DNA of 64,000 nucleotides from Clostridium sp. D53t1_180928_C8 (GTDB lineage Bacteria; Bacillota; Clostridia; Clostridiales; Clostridiaceae), in contig NZ_JADPEL010000015.1 of NCBI RefSeq assembly GCF_015667795.1, positions 16,412-80,411 of the forward strand, given 5' to 3'. The notes below the pieces were generated by a model. That model did no database searches and was not told where the DNA came from. It saw nothing but the letters and a program-made list of their open reading frames with translations. Below, piece after piece: positions 7,681-16,530 of the stretch. The translations under genes were made by a program, and so were the position numbers. Numbering within the stretch: position 1 is the first letter of the stretch; each line of letters begins with the position of its first letter.

Positions 7681-10600
7681 TTGAAAGAAGGACTATACGA
7701 ACAAATAATAAACAAAGAAATACTAGAACAATTAAATAACTTAGAACAAGAAAAATTTATTATAGATAAAGATAAAATAGATAAAGCAGAAGCAAAAGCA
7801 ATCCTTTCACAATACATATCACAAGTAATAAGAAAATCACTTAATTACATCAGAGATAAAGAAAAAGAAGATAGTGAAAAGCTAATAAAGCAAATAGAAG
7901 CTTGTAATGACATAATTATCATACTAAGTAAAGTGTCAAATGAAGAAGATATCAGAAAATATGAAATAGACAAAAATGGAGAAATGCTAACTGCTTTATA
8001 TTCAAAAGTAAATAATAAAAGAGCAATAAATAACAAGAAAGCAACAAGACCAGTAACTCCATTATCACAAAGTTCACTATTCACAGGATCAGGACAAGAA
8101 CCTAATATGTTAGGAGAATTAAATAAAGAAATAATATCTTGTGATTCTATAGATTTATTAGTTTCCTTTGTAAAGTGGAGTGGAATTCGATGTATCATTG
8201 AAAGCTTAAAGGAAGCTACAATAAATAATAATAAAAAACTAAGAATAATTACTACTTCATACATGGGTGCAACAGATGTTAAGGCTATTGATGAGTTAAG
8301 TAAATTACCTAATACAGAAATAAAAATTTCTTATGATACAGATAGAACAAGACTTCATGCAAAGGCTTATATGTTCAAAAGAGAAACAGGCTTTACAACT
8401 GCATATATAGGCTCTTCTAATATATCTAATGCAGCACTAACTTCAGGTTTAGAATGGAACCTAAAAATTACAGAACAGGATTCCTTTGATATTATAAAGA
8501 AATTTGAAGCTACTTTTGAAAGCTATTGGAATGACTCAGAATTTGTTTCTTACAATGGAACAGAAGAAGATAAAAGAAGATTACAAATATCATTAAGAAA
8601 AGAAAATAAAGATAGTAGTAATGACAATGATTTAAACTTTAGTTTTGATATAAGACCATATTCTTATCAAAAAGAAATATTAGAAAAGTTGCAAGTTGAA
8701 AGAAAAATATTTAATAAAAATAAAAATCTAGTTATTGCAGCAACTGGTGTAGGTAAAACGGTAATTTCTGCATTTGATTATAAAGATTTTTGCAAGGGAA
8801 ATAGGGGGAAGGCAAATAGGTTATTATTTGTAGTTCACCGTGAAGAAATATTAAAGCAAGCAAGGGATACTTTTAGGGCAATATTAAAAAATAATAACTT
8901 TGGAGAATTAATGGTAGGGGGAAGAACTCCTGAAAGCTTAGATCATTTATTTGTTTCCATACAAAGTTTAAATAGTAAAGATTTATGTGAAATAACATCA
9001 GAGGATTACTATGATTTTATTATAGTTGATGAATTCCATCATGCAGCTGCACAATCATATCAAAGATTATTAAGCTACTATAAACCAAAAGTATTATTAG
9101 GATTAACTGCTACACCAGAAAGAGCAGATGATAAAGAGGTATTTAGTTATTTTGAAGATAGAATATCTGGAGAAATAAGATTGCCAGAAGCTATAGATAG
9201 AAAATTATTAAGTCCATTTCAATACTTTGCAGTATCAGATTCTGTAGACTTATCAAAGCTTAAATGGCAAAGGAAAGGCTATAATGTAAGTGAATTAGAT
9301 AAGGTTTATACAGGAAATGATATAAGAGTTAATAATATAATAAGTAGTTTAAATAAATATATTACTGATATAAATGAAGTTGTAGGACTAGGCTTCTGTG
9401 TAAGTAAGGAGCATGCTAAATTTATGGCTTTAAGATTTAATGAAGCAGGAATTCCAGCAATAGCATTAACAGATGAAAGTAAAAAGGAAGATAGAAATAC
9501 AGCCAAAGAAAGATTAGTTAATGGAGAAATAAAGTTTATCTTTGTTGTTGATATATATAATGAAGGTGTTGATATTCCAGAAATTAATACTATTTTGTTT
9601 TTAAGACCTACTGAAAGTTTAACAGTATTCCTTCAACAGTTAGGAAGAGGCTTAAGACTTAGTGAAGGAAAAGAATGTTTAACTGTACTTGATTATGTTG
9701 GGCAAGCACATGCAAACTATAATTTTGAAGAAAAGTTTAGAGCTTTAATTGGTAGAACTAATAAGTCTGTAAAAGAGTATATTGAAAATGGATTTTTAAG
9801 CTTACCTAAAGGGTGTTATGTTCAACTAGAAAAGGAATCAAAAGAATATATTTTAAGAAATATAAAGTCAGCAGCTAATACTAAGAATAATCTAATAAGT
9901 AAAATTAGAACATTTAAAGGTGATACAGACTTAGAATTAACCTTAGATAACTTTTTAACTTATCATAATTTATCTTTAACAGATTTCTATGGTAAGAGTA
10001 AAGATAGAAGCTTTGCAAGAATGTGTGTAATGGCAGAACAAAGAGAAGATTTTTATGATGAAAATGAAGATATAATAACAAAGAAGTTATGTAATTTATT
10101 ATTTATAAATTCAAGAAGATTTATAGAATTTATGGTAAATACAATTAATAGTTATGATAATATTTCAGAGGTTGATTTTAATAACGAAGAACAATTAATG
10201 TTAAATATGATGTATTATATTTTCTATAATGATTCACCTAATAAAGTTGGATTAACATCTATAAATGAAGGTATTAATAAGTTACTTAAAAATAAAACTA
10301 TGATGAAAGAAGTTTGTGGGATATTAAGCTACAATTATAAGCATATTGATTTTATAGATAAAAAAGTAGAGCTAGGATATAAGTGTCCTTTAGATTTACA
10401 TTGTGATTATACAACAGATGTAATTATGGCTGCATTTGGATACTTTAATGAAGAAAAGAAACCAGCTTTTAGAGAAGGCGTAAAGTTCTTTGAAGATAAG
10501 AAAACTGATATATTCTTTATAACATTAAATAAAAGTGATAAAGATTTTTCACCTTCAACATTATATGAGGATTATGCTATAAACGAAAGGCTATTCCATT

Positions 10601-10857
10601 GGCAAACTCAAAGTAAGACATCAATAGAAAGTGCAGCAGGAAAAAGATACATTAATCATTTGAAAAATGGAAATAAGATAGTGCTTTTTGTTAGGGAGCA
10701 TAAAACTAGAGGTGGACTTACATCACCATTTACTTACTTAGGAACTTGTGAATATAGAAGTCATACTGGAAATAAACCTATTAGTTTTGTATGGGAGCTT
10801 AATGAAGAAATTCCACCAAGTATGATTAATAAAGCAAATAAAACTATTATTATATAA
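7681..10857 (+). CDS. PLD-domain / superfamily 2 helicase / DUF3427 protein
   Basis: A protein of about 1058 residues. Order: helical N-terminus (1-125); a phospholipase-D-like domain (about 130-290) with one HxK motif, H226-A-K228, followed by GSSN; an SF2 helicase core with Walker A AATGVGKT (K359), DEFH box D450-E-F-H, SATPER-type motif and QQLGRGLR motif VI; then a long C-terminal DUF3427-type region. Members are treated as candidate DNA-targeting defence or repair proteins; a PLD domain with an SF2 helicase suggests a nuclease-translocase. A TTG at 7681 preceded by GGAGGG is preferred over the TTG at 7666, which overlaps that site. A MutT-like gene lies 650 bp downstream. Confidence 0.8.
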   Translation: MKEGLYEQIINKEILEQLNNLEQEKFIIDKDKIDKAEAKAILSQYISQVIRKSLNYIRDKEKEDSEKLIKQIEACNDIIIILSKVSNEEDIRKYEIDKNGEMLTALYSKVNNKRAINNKKATRPVTPLSQSSLFTGSGQEPNMLGELNKEIISCDSIDLLVSFVKWSGIRCIIESLKEATINNNKKLRIITTSYMGATDVKAIDELSKLPNTEIKISYDTDRTRLHAKAYMFKRETGFTTAYIGSSNISNAALTSGLEWNLKITEQDSFDIIKKFEATFESYWNDSEFVSYNGTEEDKRRLQISLRKENKDSSNDNDLNFSFDIRPYSYQKEILEKLQVERKIFNKNKNLVIAATGVGKTVISAFDYKDFCKGNRGKANRLLFVVHREEILKQARDTFRAILKNNNFGELMVGGRTPESLDHLFVSIQSLNSKDLCEITSEDYYDFIIVDEFHHAAAQSYQRLLSYYKPKVLLGLTATPERADDKEVFSYFEDRISGEIRLPEAIDRKLLSPFQYFAVSDSVDLSKLKWQRKGYNVSELDKVYTGNDIRVNNIISSLNKYITDINEVVGLGFCVSKEHAKFMALRFNEAGIPAIALTDESKKEDRNTAKERLVNGEIKFIFVVDIYNEGVDIPEINTILFLRPTESLTVFLQQLGRGLRLSEGKECLTVLDYVGQAHANYNFEEKFRALIGRTNKSVKEYIENGFLSLPKGCYVQLEKESKEYILRNIKSAANTKNNLISKIRTFKGDTDLELTLDNFLTYHNLSLTDFYGKSKDRSFARMCVMAEQREDFYDENEDIITKKLCNLLFINSRRFIEFMVNTINSYDNISEVDFNNEEQLMLNMMYYIFYNDSPNKVGLTSINEGINKLLKNKTMMKEVCGILSYNYKHIDFIDKKVELGYKCPLDLHCDYTTDVIMAAFGYFNEEKKPAFREGVKFFEDKKTDIFFITLNKSDKDFSPSTLYEDYAINERLFHWQTQSKTSIESAAGKRYINHLKNGNKIVLFVREHKTRGGLTSPFTYLGTCEYRSHTGNKPISFVWELNEEIPPSMINKANKTIII

Positions 10858-10918
10858 GTTAATAGTTTTTTTTATAGCTTATAGAAGTTAAATAAAAGAG
10901 AATTTTAGGGGGAGAATA

Positions 10919-11104
10919 TTGTCTTATTTTAGATATTTTATGATATTTGTTATAATTATTGAATTAATGATGAGTTATACTATAATAGGGTCAGCTTATA
11001 TAGGATACAAACAAAAAAGGGTTAAATTTAGTGCTATTCCGTTATTAGCTATTTTTATGAGTGGAATACTTTTACTTGCCTTAGGTGTAGCAGTTTTTTT
11101 GTAG
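10919..11104 (+). CDS. Small two-helix membrane protein
   Basis: 61 residues with two hydrophobic segments (about 6-28 and 40-60) separated by a short basic loop (GYKQKRVKF), so both ends probably lie on the same side of the membrane. The TTG start has AGGGGGA 5-12 bp upstream. It sits 60 bp after the PLD-helicase gene with no terminator between, so it may be co-transcribed. Not a recognised family. Confidence 0.5.
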   Translation: MSYFRYFMIFVIIIELMMSYTIIGSAYIGYKQKRVKFSAIPLLAIFMSGILLLALGVAVFL

Positions 11105-11139
11105 ATAAATTAATTAAAATGCAAATAATAAAAGTAGTC

Positions 11140-11182
11140 AAAGGCTAGTAGAGGTTACAAAGTAATCTTTACTAGCTTTTTT
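11140..11182 (+). terminator. Strong terminator
   Basis: Long stem AAAGGCTAGTA...GTTAC / GTAAT...TACTAGCTTT with T6. It ends the helicase/small membrane protein unit. Confidence 0.8.
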
Positions 11183-11272
11183 ACTTCAATTTCTTTTTTC
11201 ATAATAGCCTCCATAAATATATAATTTAAGTTTATTTCCTACAGATATAATTGTATAATAAAAAATAAATAA

Positions 11273-11461
11273 GATGTTACTCACAAGATGTTAAGTACTT
11301 AATTAAAGGAATTAGATTGGGATGGATTAGTAAATAGGAAATGATATCCATAGGTTCCGACTAAAGTAGAGTATAGTTCATCTGAGAGAGGATAAAGTTT
11401 TATGCCTGTTCTTAGTGAAATCTCTGCATGGGGTCATGAACAGATAAATGATGATATTTAG
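11273..11461 (+). pseudogene. Decayed HxlR-family regulator
   Basis: One frame carries a clear HxlR-type winged-helix sequence: THKMLST(stop)LKELDWDGLV, NRK(stop)YP(stop)VPTKVEYSSSERG(stop)SFMPVL, then SEISAWGHEQINDDI and a final stop. Four internal stops (TAA, TGA, TAG, TAA) fall where intact HxlR proteins have residues such as Q, E and K. The N-terminal half is missing. HxlR proteins respond to electrophiles or redox stress, so the cell has lost such a regulator here. It fills most of the 11105-11512 gap. Confidence 0.75.
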
Positions 11462-11512
11462 CTTTTAATATTATTATATAAAATTATGATTAAGTTAAGA
11501 AGGTAAGAATAA

Positions 11513-11902
11513 ATGAAAACAATAGAAGTAGTTGCAGCGATAATAAAAAAAGAAGAAAAAATATTCATAACTAGAAGAAGCTATGGTGAATTTAAAGACA
11601 TGTGGGAGTTTCCAGGTGGAAAGATAGAAGCAGGAGAAACTAATGAAGAAGCATTAATACGTGAAATAAAAGAAGAGCTTGAGTTAGATATTAATAACTT
11701 AGAATTTCTAACAACAATAGAATATGATTATCCTACATTTCATTTGATAATGCATTGTTATACTTGTGAAATATATGGAGGAACATTAAACTTAAATGTT
11801 CATAATGATGCAAAGTGGGTTTCTATACAAGAATTAAGAGAAGAAAAGTGGATTCCAGCAGATATAGATGTAGTTAAAATGTTGATAGAAGCCACTATAT
11901 AA
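11513..11902 (+). CDS. MutT-like Nudix hydrolase
   Basis: A 129-residue (deoxy)nucleoside triphosphate pyrophosphohydrolase. Nudix box G36-x5-E42-x7-R50-E51-x2-E54-E55 is intact for metal binding; the usual Gly near the end of the box is E57, as in some CTP/dNTP pyrophosphohydrolases. WEFPGGKIE precedes it, as in MutT, and WIPADIDVV matches the C-terminal MutT pattern. Likely role: cleansing the nucleotide pool of oxidised or methylated dNTPs. Start supported by AGAAGG. It stands alone, downstream of the dead HxlR gene; a link to the DUF3427 protein is possible but unproved. Confidence 0.85.
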   Translation: MKTIEVVAAIIKKEEKIFITRRSYGEFKDMWEFPGGKIEAGETNEEALIREIKEELELDINNLEFLTTIEYDYPTFHLIMHCYTCEIYGGTLNLNVHNDAKWVSIQELREEKWIPADIDVVKMLIEATI

Positions 11903-11985
11903 CAACTAATAAGCTTTAAAATTTTTTTATTGCATTTTGATTTTTAAATTATATTAGGTGAATATATAAATATGAAAGTAAATTT

Positions 11986-12023
11986 AAAAAACTTTGGTTA
12001 TTTTTATAACCAGAGTTTTTTTT
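11986..12023 (+). terminator. Terminator after the MutT-like gene
   Basis: AAAACTTTGGTTAT / ATAACCAGAGTTTT stem, loop TTTT, then T8. Confidence 0.8.
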
Positions 12024-12031
12024 AGTCTATT

Positions 12032-12066
12032 ATTAAATATTAAATATTAAATATTAAATATTAAAT
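12032..12066. repeat. Five tandem copies of ATTAAAT
   Basis: A perfect 7-bp unit repeated five times, just after a terminator and about 155 bp before the next gene. The remaining sequence of this 320-bp gap is A/T-rich and shows no gene. Confidence 0.85.
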
Positions 12067-12222
12067 AATTTTTTTTGCACAAAAATAATATATAAATCAT
12101 TTATAATACATAATTTGGTTTATAAAGGTAAAATTGTAATATATAATAAGTGTATAGAATTATATAAATAAATTTTAGATATGGAGTAATATTAACAATT
12201 GATATTATTATAGGTGATTTAT

Positions 12223-12852
12223 ATGGATAATTATGAAAAATTAGTTTGTTTTGATAGACAAAGAAATGAATTTACTCGTGAAATATTGGAGGAATATTTT
12301 AAAGAACTTTGTGAACATGAAAGTGAAATTAAAAAGGTAAAAGCCAATGTGTTTGATGAGTTAAATCATAAATATAATAAATATGAGTACAATGGAGTAG
12401 AGGAGAGATATGTCCAATTATCACTAGATGAAATTTATATTAAATGTGAAGGGGAAGGATATCTTGGAGCATTCATAGCTATACTTGGGAAAGAGTTTAT
12501 AAATTTGTATTATAAAGAAAATGGAACAAATGATTTAAGTAATTTAATTACAATATTACAAATAATGGTTTCAGATGATTATATAATAGAAAGTAAGAAT
12601 AAGAAAAGTGATTATGAAAAGCAAAAGTTAATATTAAAAAATATTACCCTTGGTAAGGTAAATGAGTTTACTTCTAACAATATAAAAAATTTATATATGT
12701 TAAAAAATAAAGGTATTGGGTTTAATTTTACTCTTTATAGTAGGAATAAAAAGAGATTATTAAAAGATTATATAATAGAGCTTATGAAAATTACTGAAGA
12801 TACAAATATTAAAATAAAATTGAAAATTATAGTTGATATAATTAAGGGGTAG
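12223..12852 (+). CDS. Hypothetical protein, helical
   Basis: About 209 residues, not recognised. Charged, with several predicted helices (FTREILEEYFKELCEHESEI; FINLYYKENG), no signal peptide or membrane span and no Cys motif. The ATG at 12223 is preferred because AGGTGA sits 6 bp upstream; a GTG at 12214 overlaps that site. A 23-codon reading frame with its own ribosome binding site starts 4 bp after the stop. Confidence 0.6.
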   Translation: MDNYEKLVCFDRQRNEFTREILEEYFKELCEHESEIKKVKANVFDELNHKYNKYEYNGVEERYVQLSLDEIYIKCEGEGYLGAFIAILGKEFINLYYKENGTNDLSNLITILQIMVSDDYIIESKNKKSDYEKQKLILKNITLGKVNEFTSNNIKNLYMLKNKGIGFNFTLYSRNKKRLLKDYIIELMKITEDTNIKIKLKIIVDIIKG

Positions 12853-12855
12853 TAT

Positions 12856-12927
12856 ATGAAATATAGAGTCTTTAATAAATGTAATCAGTTTAATCATCAA
12901 TTTGAAAAGGCAATGTTAAAAAATTAA
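12856..12927 (+). CDS. Possible 23-residue peptide
   Basis: ATG with AAGGGG 6 bp upstream, inside the end of the previous gene; reads MKYRVFNKCNQFNHQFEKAM then three more residues. It could be a coupled micropeptide or the first part of a truncated gene. No family recognised. Confidence 0.25.
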   Translation: MKYRVFNKCNQFNHQFEKAMLKN

Positions 12928-13079
12928 TAAAATGGGTTCAAGCATATATAAACGTAGTTAAAAAGCTAGTCTAAGTTGAAATATAATAATTGCTAACTTT
13001 TAATTAAAAATAAAATATTTAATTATGCTTCCCATATATGATAAAATACTAAAAATGAATAAAAAATATGGGGGACATA

Positions 13080-13358
13080 ATGATAAATATAAGAGAGAAC
13101 TGGAATCAAAAACAAACACAAGAAAAAGTGTTGTATATTATGGAAATTATATGTTCAATAAGTATAATAATACTAGTCAGTATGCAGATTTTCAATATCT
13201 GGGAAAATGCAATATATGTTTTTGAACCATTATTAGGGATATTAATGCTAATTCAAGCTATTCAGAATTGGAAGAAAAACAAAGTACTTTCTTTAGTTGC
13301 TTTAGGGGCTGCTATGTTTATTTTCTTAGTCGCAGTTTTTGTTTTTCCAATTAAATAA
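13080..13358 (+). CDS. Small three-helix membrane protein (DUF3953-like)
   Basis: 92 residues with three hydrophobic segments (about 18-38, 43-62 and 70-91). The middle has an EPLLGILMLIQAIQNWKKNK pattern reminiscent of the DUF3953 group of small Bacillus/Clostridium membrane proteins. The ATG at 13080 is chosen because GGGGGA lies 5 bp upstream; the ATG at 13068 precedes that site. Function unknown. Own terminator follows. Confidence 0.5.
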   Translation: MINIRENWNQKQTQEKVLYIMEIICSISIIILVSMQIFNIWENAIYVFEPLLGILMLIQAIQNWKKNKVLSLVALGAAMFIFLVAVFVFPIK

Positions 13359-13399
13359 AATGTAGTTTATATAGTAGGTTTAATTAATAATATAGTAAG

Positions 13400-13437
13400 T
13401 AAGAGTTTAGTAGAAATCTCTATTAAGCTCTTATTTA
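13400..13437 (+). terminator. Terminator
   Basis: TAAGAGTTTAGTAGA / TCTATTAAGCTCTTA stem (two wobble pairs), short loop, T-rich tail. Confidence 0.6.
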
Positions 13438-13470
13438 GTTTAGTATAATATTGGTAAGTGGGGTGAGATT

Positions 13471-13854
13471 ATGAAAAGAAATAGAGTTATATACTTAATA
13501 TTAATAGTAATAACAATAATCTTAGGATTATTATCACGAAAAGTTTCAGGGTTACCAGAGATAGCATCAGCATATTCAGGTGATGTATTATGGGCGATGA
13601 TGGTATTTTTTATTATTGCATTTATATTCAATAATAAATCGACAATATTCATTATTTCTTGGGCAATAATTTTCTCCTATAGTATAGAAATAAGTCAGTT
13701 ATACCATGCACCATGGATAGAGACTATAAGAAATACAACCTTAGGAGCATTAGTATTAGGGTTTGGATTTTTATGGAGTGATTTAGTTTGTTATACAGTT
13801 GGAGTTATAACTGGAGCAATTATAGATAGATTAATAAATTATAAGAAAATATAA
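13471..13854 (+). CDS. DUF2809-family membrane protein
   Basis: 127 residues with four hydrophobic segments. The pattern AYSGDVLWAMMVFFIIAF ... YSIEISQLYHAPWIETIRNT ... GFLWSDLVCYTVGVITGA is that of DUF2809 integral membrane proteins, often found near glycopeptide-resistance VanZ-like genes; function unknown. GGGGTGAG precedes the ATG. A perfect terminator follows. Confidence 0.75.
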   Translation: MKRNRVIYLILIVITIILGLLSRKVSGLPEIASAYSGDVLWAMMVFFIIAFIFNNKSTIFIISWAIIFSYSIEISQLYHAPWIETIRNTTLGALVLGFGFLWSDLVCYTVGVITGAIIDRLINYKKI

Positions 13855-13860
13855 CTTTAA

Positions 13861-13898
13861 ATATAGGATAAGTATATATACTTATCCTATATTTTTTT
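13861..13898 (+). terminator. Perfect palindromic terminator
   Basis: 32-bp perfect inverted repeat ATATAGGATAAGTATA / TATACTTATCCTATAT, then T7. Confidence 0.85.
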
Positions 13899-13899
13899 A

Positions 13900-14052
13900 T
13901 TATTTATCTAATAATAAGCTTCTAAGTTTTATATAATCACAAATTTCATAAGTAGGATTTAAATCAGTTTTATTTTCTAATTTATTTGGGTTATGACAAC
14001 AAGTATCTATATTATAATTAATGTCGCCTTTTATATAAGAATTTAAATTATC
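13900..14052 (-). pseudogene. C-terminal fragment of a lost gene
   Basis: On the minus strand a 50-codon stretch runs from just after a stop to a TAA and has no start codon. It reads SYIKGDINYNIDTCCHNP ... NPTYEICDYIKLRSLLLDK, with a CC pair and typical protein composition, so it looks like the tail of a truncated gene. No family recognised. The rest of the gap to 14280 is A/T-rich without further signal. Confidence 0.35.
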
Positions 14053-14280
14053 TCAAATAATAAGAAATTTGTCTAATTATATTAAATTAAATATTGACTA
14101 TAATAAATTACAGTGATAGTATAGTTTTGGAAATAAATGCTAGTAGTTGTTGATTAATAACTATTAATAAGTATATTATTCATCATATATTTAACCGGAC
14201 ATTTTATATATGCTGGATAATTGTGTAACTGATAGTGAGTTGATGTCAGTTGCTATTTTTTTGATTAAAATTATAAGGGG

Positions 14281-16347
14281 ATGGTCAAGATTAAAACAAA
14301 AAATCAAAATTATTTAAAGGTAATTAGTAGAATAGTATGTTTATTTCTTATTATGTCGTTAATTAAATTCAACTCTGTAGCGACTATGGCAAATGCAGAA
14401 ACTTTAAACCCTATAAATAGGATTGTTGAGGAAGTAAAAAAGACAGCAGTTTATGAAGAAAAAAAGATAACATTAAAGCTTCAGAAAGAGGTTCTAGATT
14501 CCAAGATAAGAGAAAAAATTGACTTTGAAATATTAATAGATGCTTCGGGTTCAATGCGGGATAGTGGAAGTATTTATAAAACACAAGAAGTCATAAAAGA
14601 TTTTATAAATAGCTTAAATCCGAACTATGACAGAATTAGTATAACTACCTTCAGAGGGCCTGGATACTATAATTATAATAATCCTGAAAATTATCCAAAA
14701 TATATAAAGACAATTTATGAAATGAATAATAATTTTACTGAAGCCAAAGAAGCTATAGATAATATGGAGTTTGGTGGATTTACACCACTGTTAGATGGCT
14801 TATCTAAAGCTAAATCAAACTTAGATAGCTCTGGCTTAGATGCTGATAGAAAGGTTCTAATAATTCTAGGAGATGGACATCCTAATATAGGTCCTGAAAG
14901 AGATTATTATTATAGTAATATACCTGGGGATTATTATGGCAGATATTCTGATTATTATCCAGGAGATGTTATAAAAAAACAAAGAAATAAATTAGAAGAA
15001 AAATGGAATAATGGTGAAATAGATAATGATTCATATTTTTCTGAAGATGATGTTTTATCAAAACAGGAAAATTTATATCCTGGAGCTAGTAAAAGAAACT
15101 TTGATAATAATCAGGCACTTAAGGAGCTTAAAGGAACTATCTATGATAATTCAAAGGCAGAATTTTATGATTTAAGATATCTTATAATGGATAAAGTAGA
15201 TGAGATAAAGAATGCTGGTTATGAAATATTTTCAGTGTTTTTAAATAATGAAGAGCCAGGAATAAGTGGATATCAGAAGTTTTTAGCAGCTACAAATGAA
15301 GCAGAAAAGTTGTTTAGAGAGATTGCTATTGATGATGATCACTATTTTTACTCTGAAAATGTAGGGGATCTTTCAAAAATTTTTAAAGATGTAAAAACAA
15401 CTATAAATACTTTTGACTATTTTGTAACTGATAATATAGAAGATGGTTTTGAACTTATGCCAGAGACATTTGAAGCTTCACAAAATGATGTTATCCCAAA
15501 GGTGAATGGAAGCAATATAACTTGGGATATTAGTGGAGTACCGTATAAAGAATTAGAAGTTTCTTATCATATAAAGAGAGAGATTCCAGTTTGTAATTTA
15601 AAAGTAAGATATGTTGATGAAGGTAATGGAGATGATATTATCGAACCTGTTATAAGTGCTGAACCTTTAGGTAAAGAATATACAACTGAAAAAAGGGTAT
15701 TAACAGGATATGAATATGTAAATGTATCTGGTAATGAAAAAGGCACTTATTCTTTAGAACCTACTGAGATAATTTATTATTATCGTAAACTATCGGATTC
15801 AGGTAATACTGATGAGGTAAAAGTTCTTTCTTCAATTGGAGGACGTATATGGAATGACTTAAATAAAGATGGGAAACAAGATGATAATGAGAAGGGATTG
15901 AAAGACGTAAAAGTAAACCTAACAGACAGTGAAGGAAATATAGTTAGTATTAATACTGATGATAGTGGTAACTATATATTTAATAAGTTAACTTTAGGGG
16001 AATATACAATTTCTATAGATAAAAATACTTTACCAAGTAATATGGAAGAAACATTTGAAAAAGATAATTCTAAAGATAATAAGGTTAATGTAGAGTTAGA
16101 AGGTGAAAAAGCCTACAATGATATTGATTTTGGATATTATAGTCCAAGCGTTATAGGAGAAACTATATCAATTGACAAAAATAAAAACAATATTAGTGTA
16201 GCTAATAATTCACTAGAATCAGTAAAAAAAGTTGAAAAAACTACAAAAGCTAAATTACCTAAGACAGGCTCTAATAGACCTTATGGACAAGGGGTCTTAG
16301 GATTATTATCTTTAGTTTTAGGAGTATATATTTATAAAAGAAAATAA
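14281..16347 (+). CDS. Sortase-anchored vWA / MucBP / SdrD-B-like surface adhesin
   Basis: 688 residues. Basic N-terminus plus hydrophobic stretch (about 13-35) and ANAET make a signal peptide. A von Willebrand A domain (about 80-395) has the MIDAS motif D87-A-S89-G-S91 with later T and D partners. A MucBP-like domain (about 438-500, NLKVRYVDE ... PTEIIYYYRK) follows, then one SdrD-B/Cna-B-like domain (from 518, GGRIWNDLNKDGKQDDNEKG). The C-terminus has LPKTG at 659-663, a hydrophobic span and KRK, the sortase signal. Likely a metal-dependent adhesin, fitting mucus binding. The only good Shine-Dalgarno (AAGGGG) directly abuts the ATG, so the true start is uncertain. Confidence 0.82.
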   Translation: MVKIKTKNQNYLKVISRIVCLFLIMSLIKFNSVATMANAETLNPINRIVEEVKKTAVYEEKKITLKLQKEVLDSKIREKIDFEILIDASGSMRDSGSIYKTQEVIKDFINSLNPNYDRISITTFRGPGYYNYNNPENYPKYIKTIYEMNNNFTEAKEAIDNMEFGGFTPLLDGLSKAKSNLDSSGLDADRKVLIILGDGHPNIGPERDYYYSNIPGDYYGRYSDYYPGDVIKKQRNKLEEKWNNGEIDNDSYFSEDDVLSKQENLYPGASKRNFDNNQALKELKGTIYDNSKAEFYDLRYLIMDKVDEIKNAGYEIFSVFLNNEEPGISGYQKFLAATNEAEKLFREIAIDDDHYFYSENVGDLSKIFKDVKTTINTFDYFVTDNIEDGFELMPETFEASQNDVIPKVNGSNITWDISGVPYKELEVSYHIKREIPVCNLKVRYVDEGNGDDIIEPVISAEPLGKEYTTEKRVLTGYEYVNVSGNEKGTYSLEPTEIIYYYRKLSDSGNTDEVKVLSSIGGRIWNDLNKDGKQDDNEKGLKDVKVNLTDSEGNIVSINTDDSGNYIFNKLTLGEYTISIDKNTLPSNMEETFEKDNSKDNKVNVELEGEKAYNDIDFGYYSPSVIGETISIDKNKNNISVANNSLESVKKVEKTTKAKLPKTGSNRPYGQGVLGLLSLVLGVYIYKRK

Positions 16348-16384
16348 GTATGATATTTTTATACGAAGTTTTAAGAAATATAAT

Positions 16385-16410
16385 AAAGAGCTACAGCAAT
16401 GTAGCTTTTT
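16385..16410 (+). terminator. Terminator after the adhesin gene
   Basis: AGCTACA-GCAA-TGTAGCT then T5. Confidence 0.8.
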
Positions 16411-16530
16411 ATTATATTCAAATAGAAGCATTGTCTATGTATAAATTTGCACAATAAATATATATATTGAAATTCAAAATAAAAGTTAGTATAATTTGCT
16501 AGTATAAAATATTATCTGGGGGGATAAATA

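Noticed and set aside
7681-10857. Type I restriction HsdR
   Set aside because: The N-terminus is a PLD fold and not an HsdR nuclease, and no hsdM or hsdS gene is present.
11273-11461. Stop-codon recoding in the HxlR relic
   Set aside because: Three different stop codons occur and the N-terminal half is missing, so decay explains it better.
13025-13225. 66-codon plus-strand frame overlapping the three-helix membrane protein
   Set aside because: Out of frame with a better-supported membrane protein; composition is that of a shifted frame.
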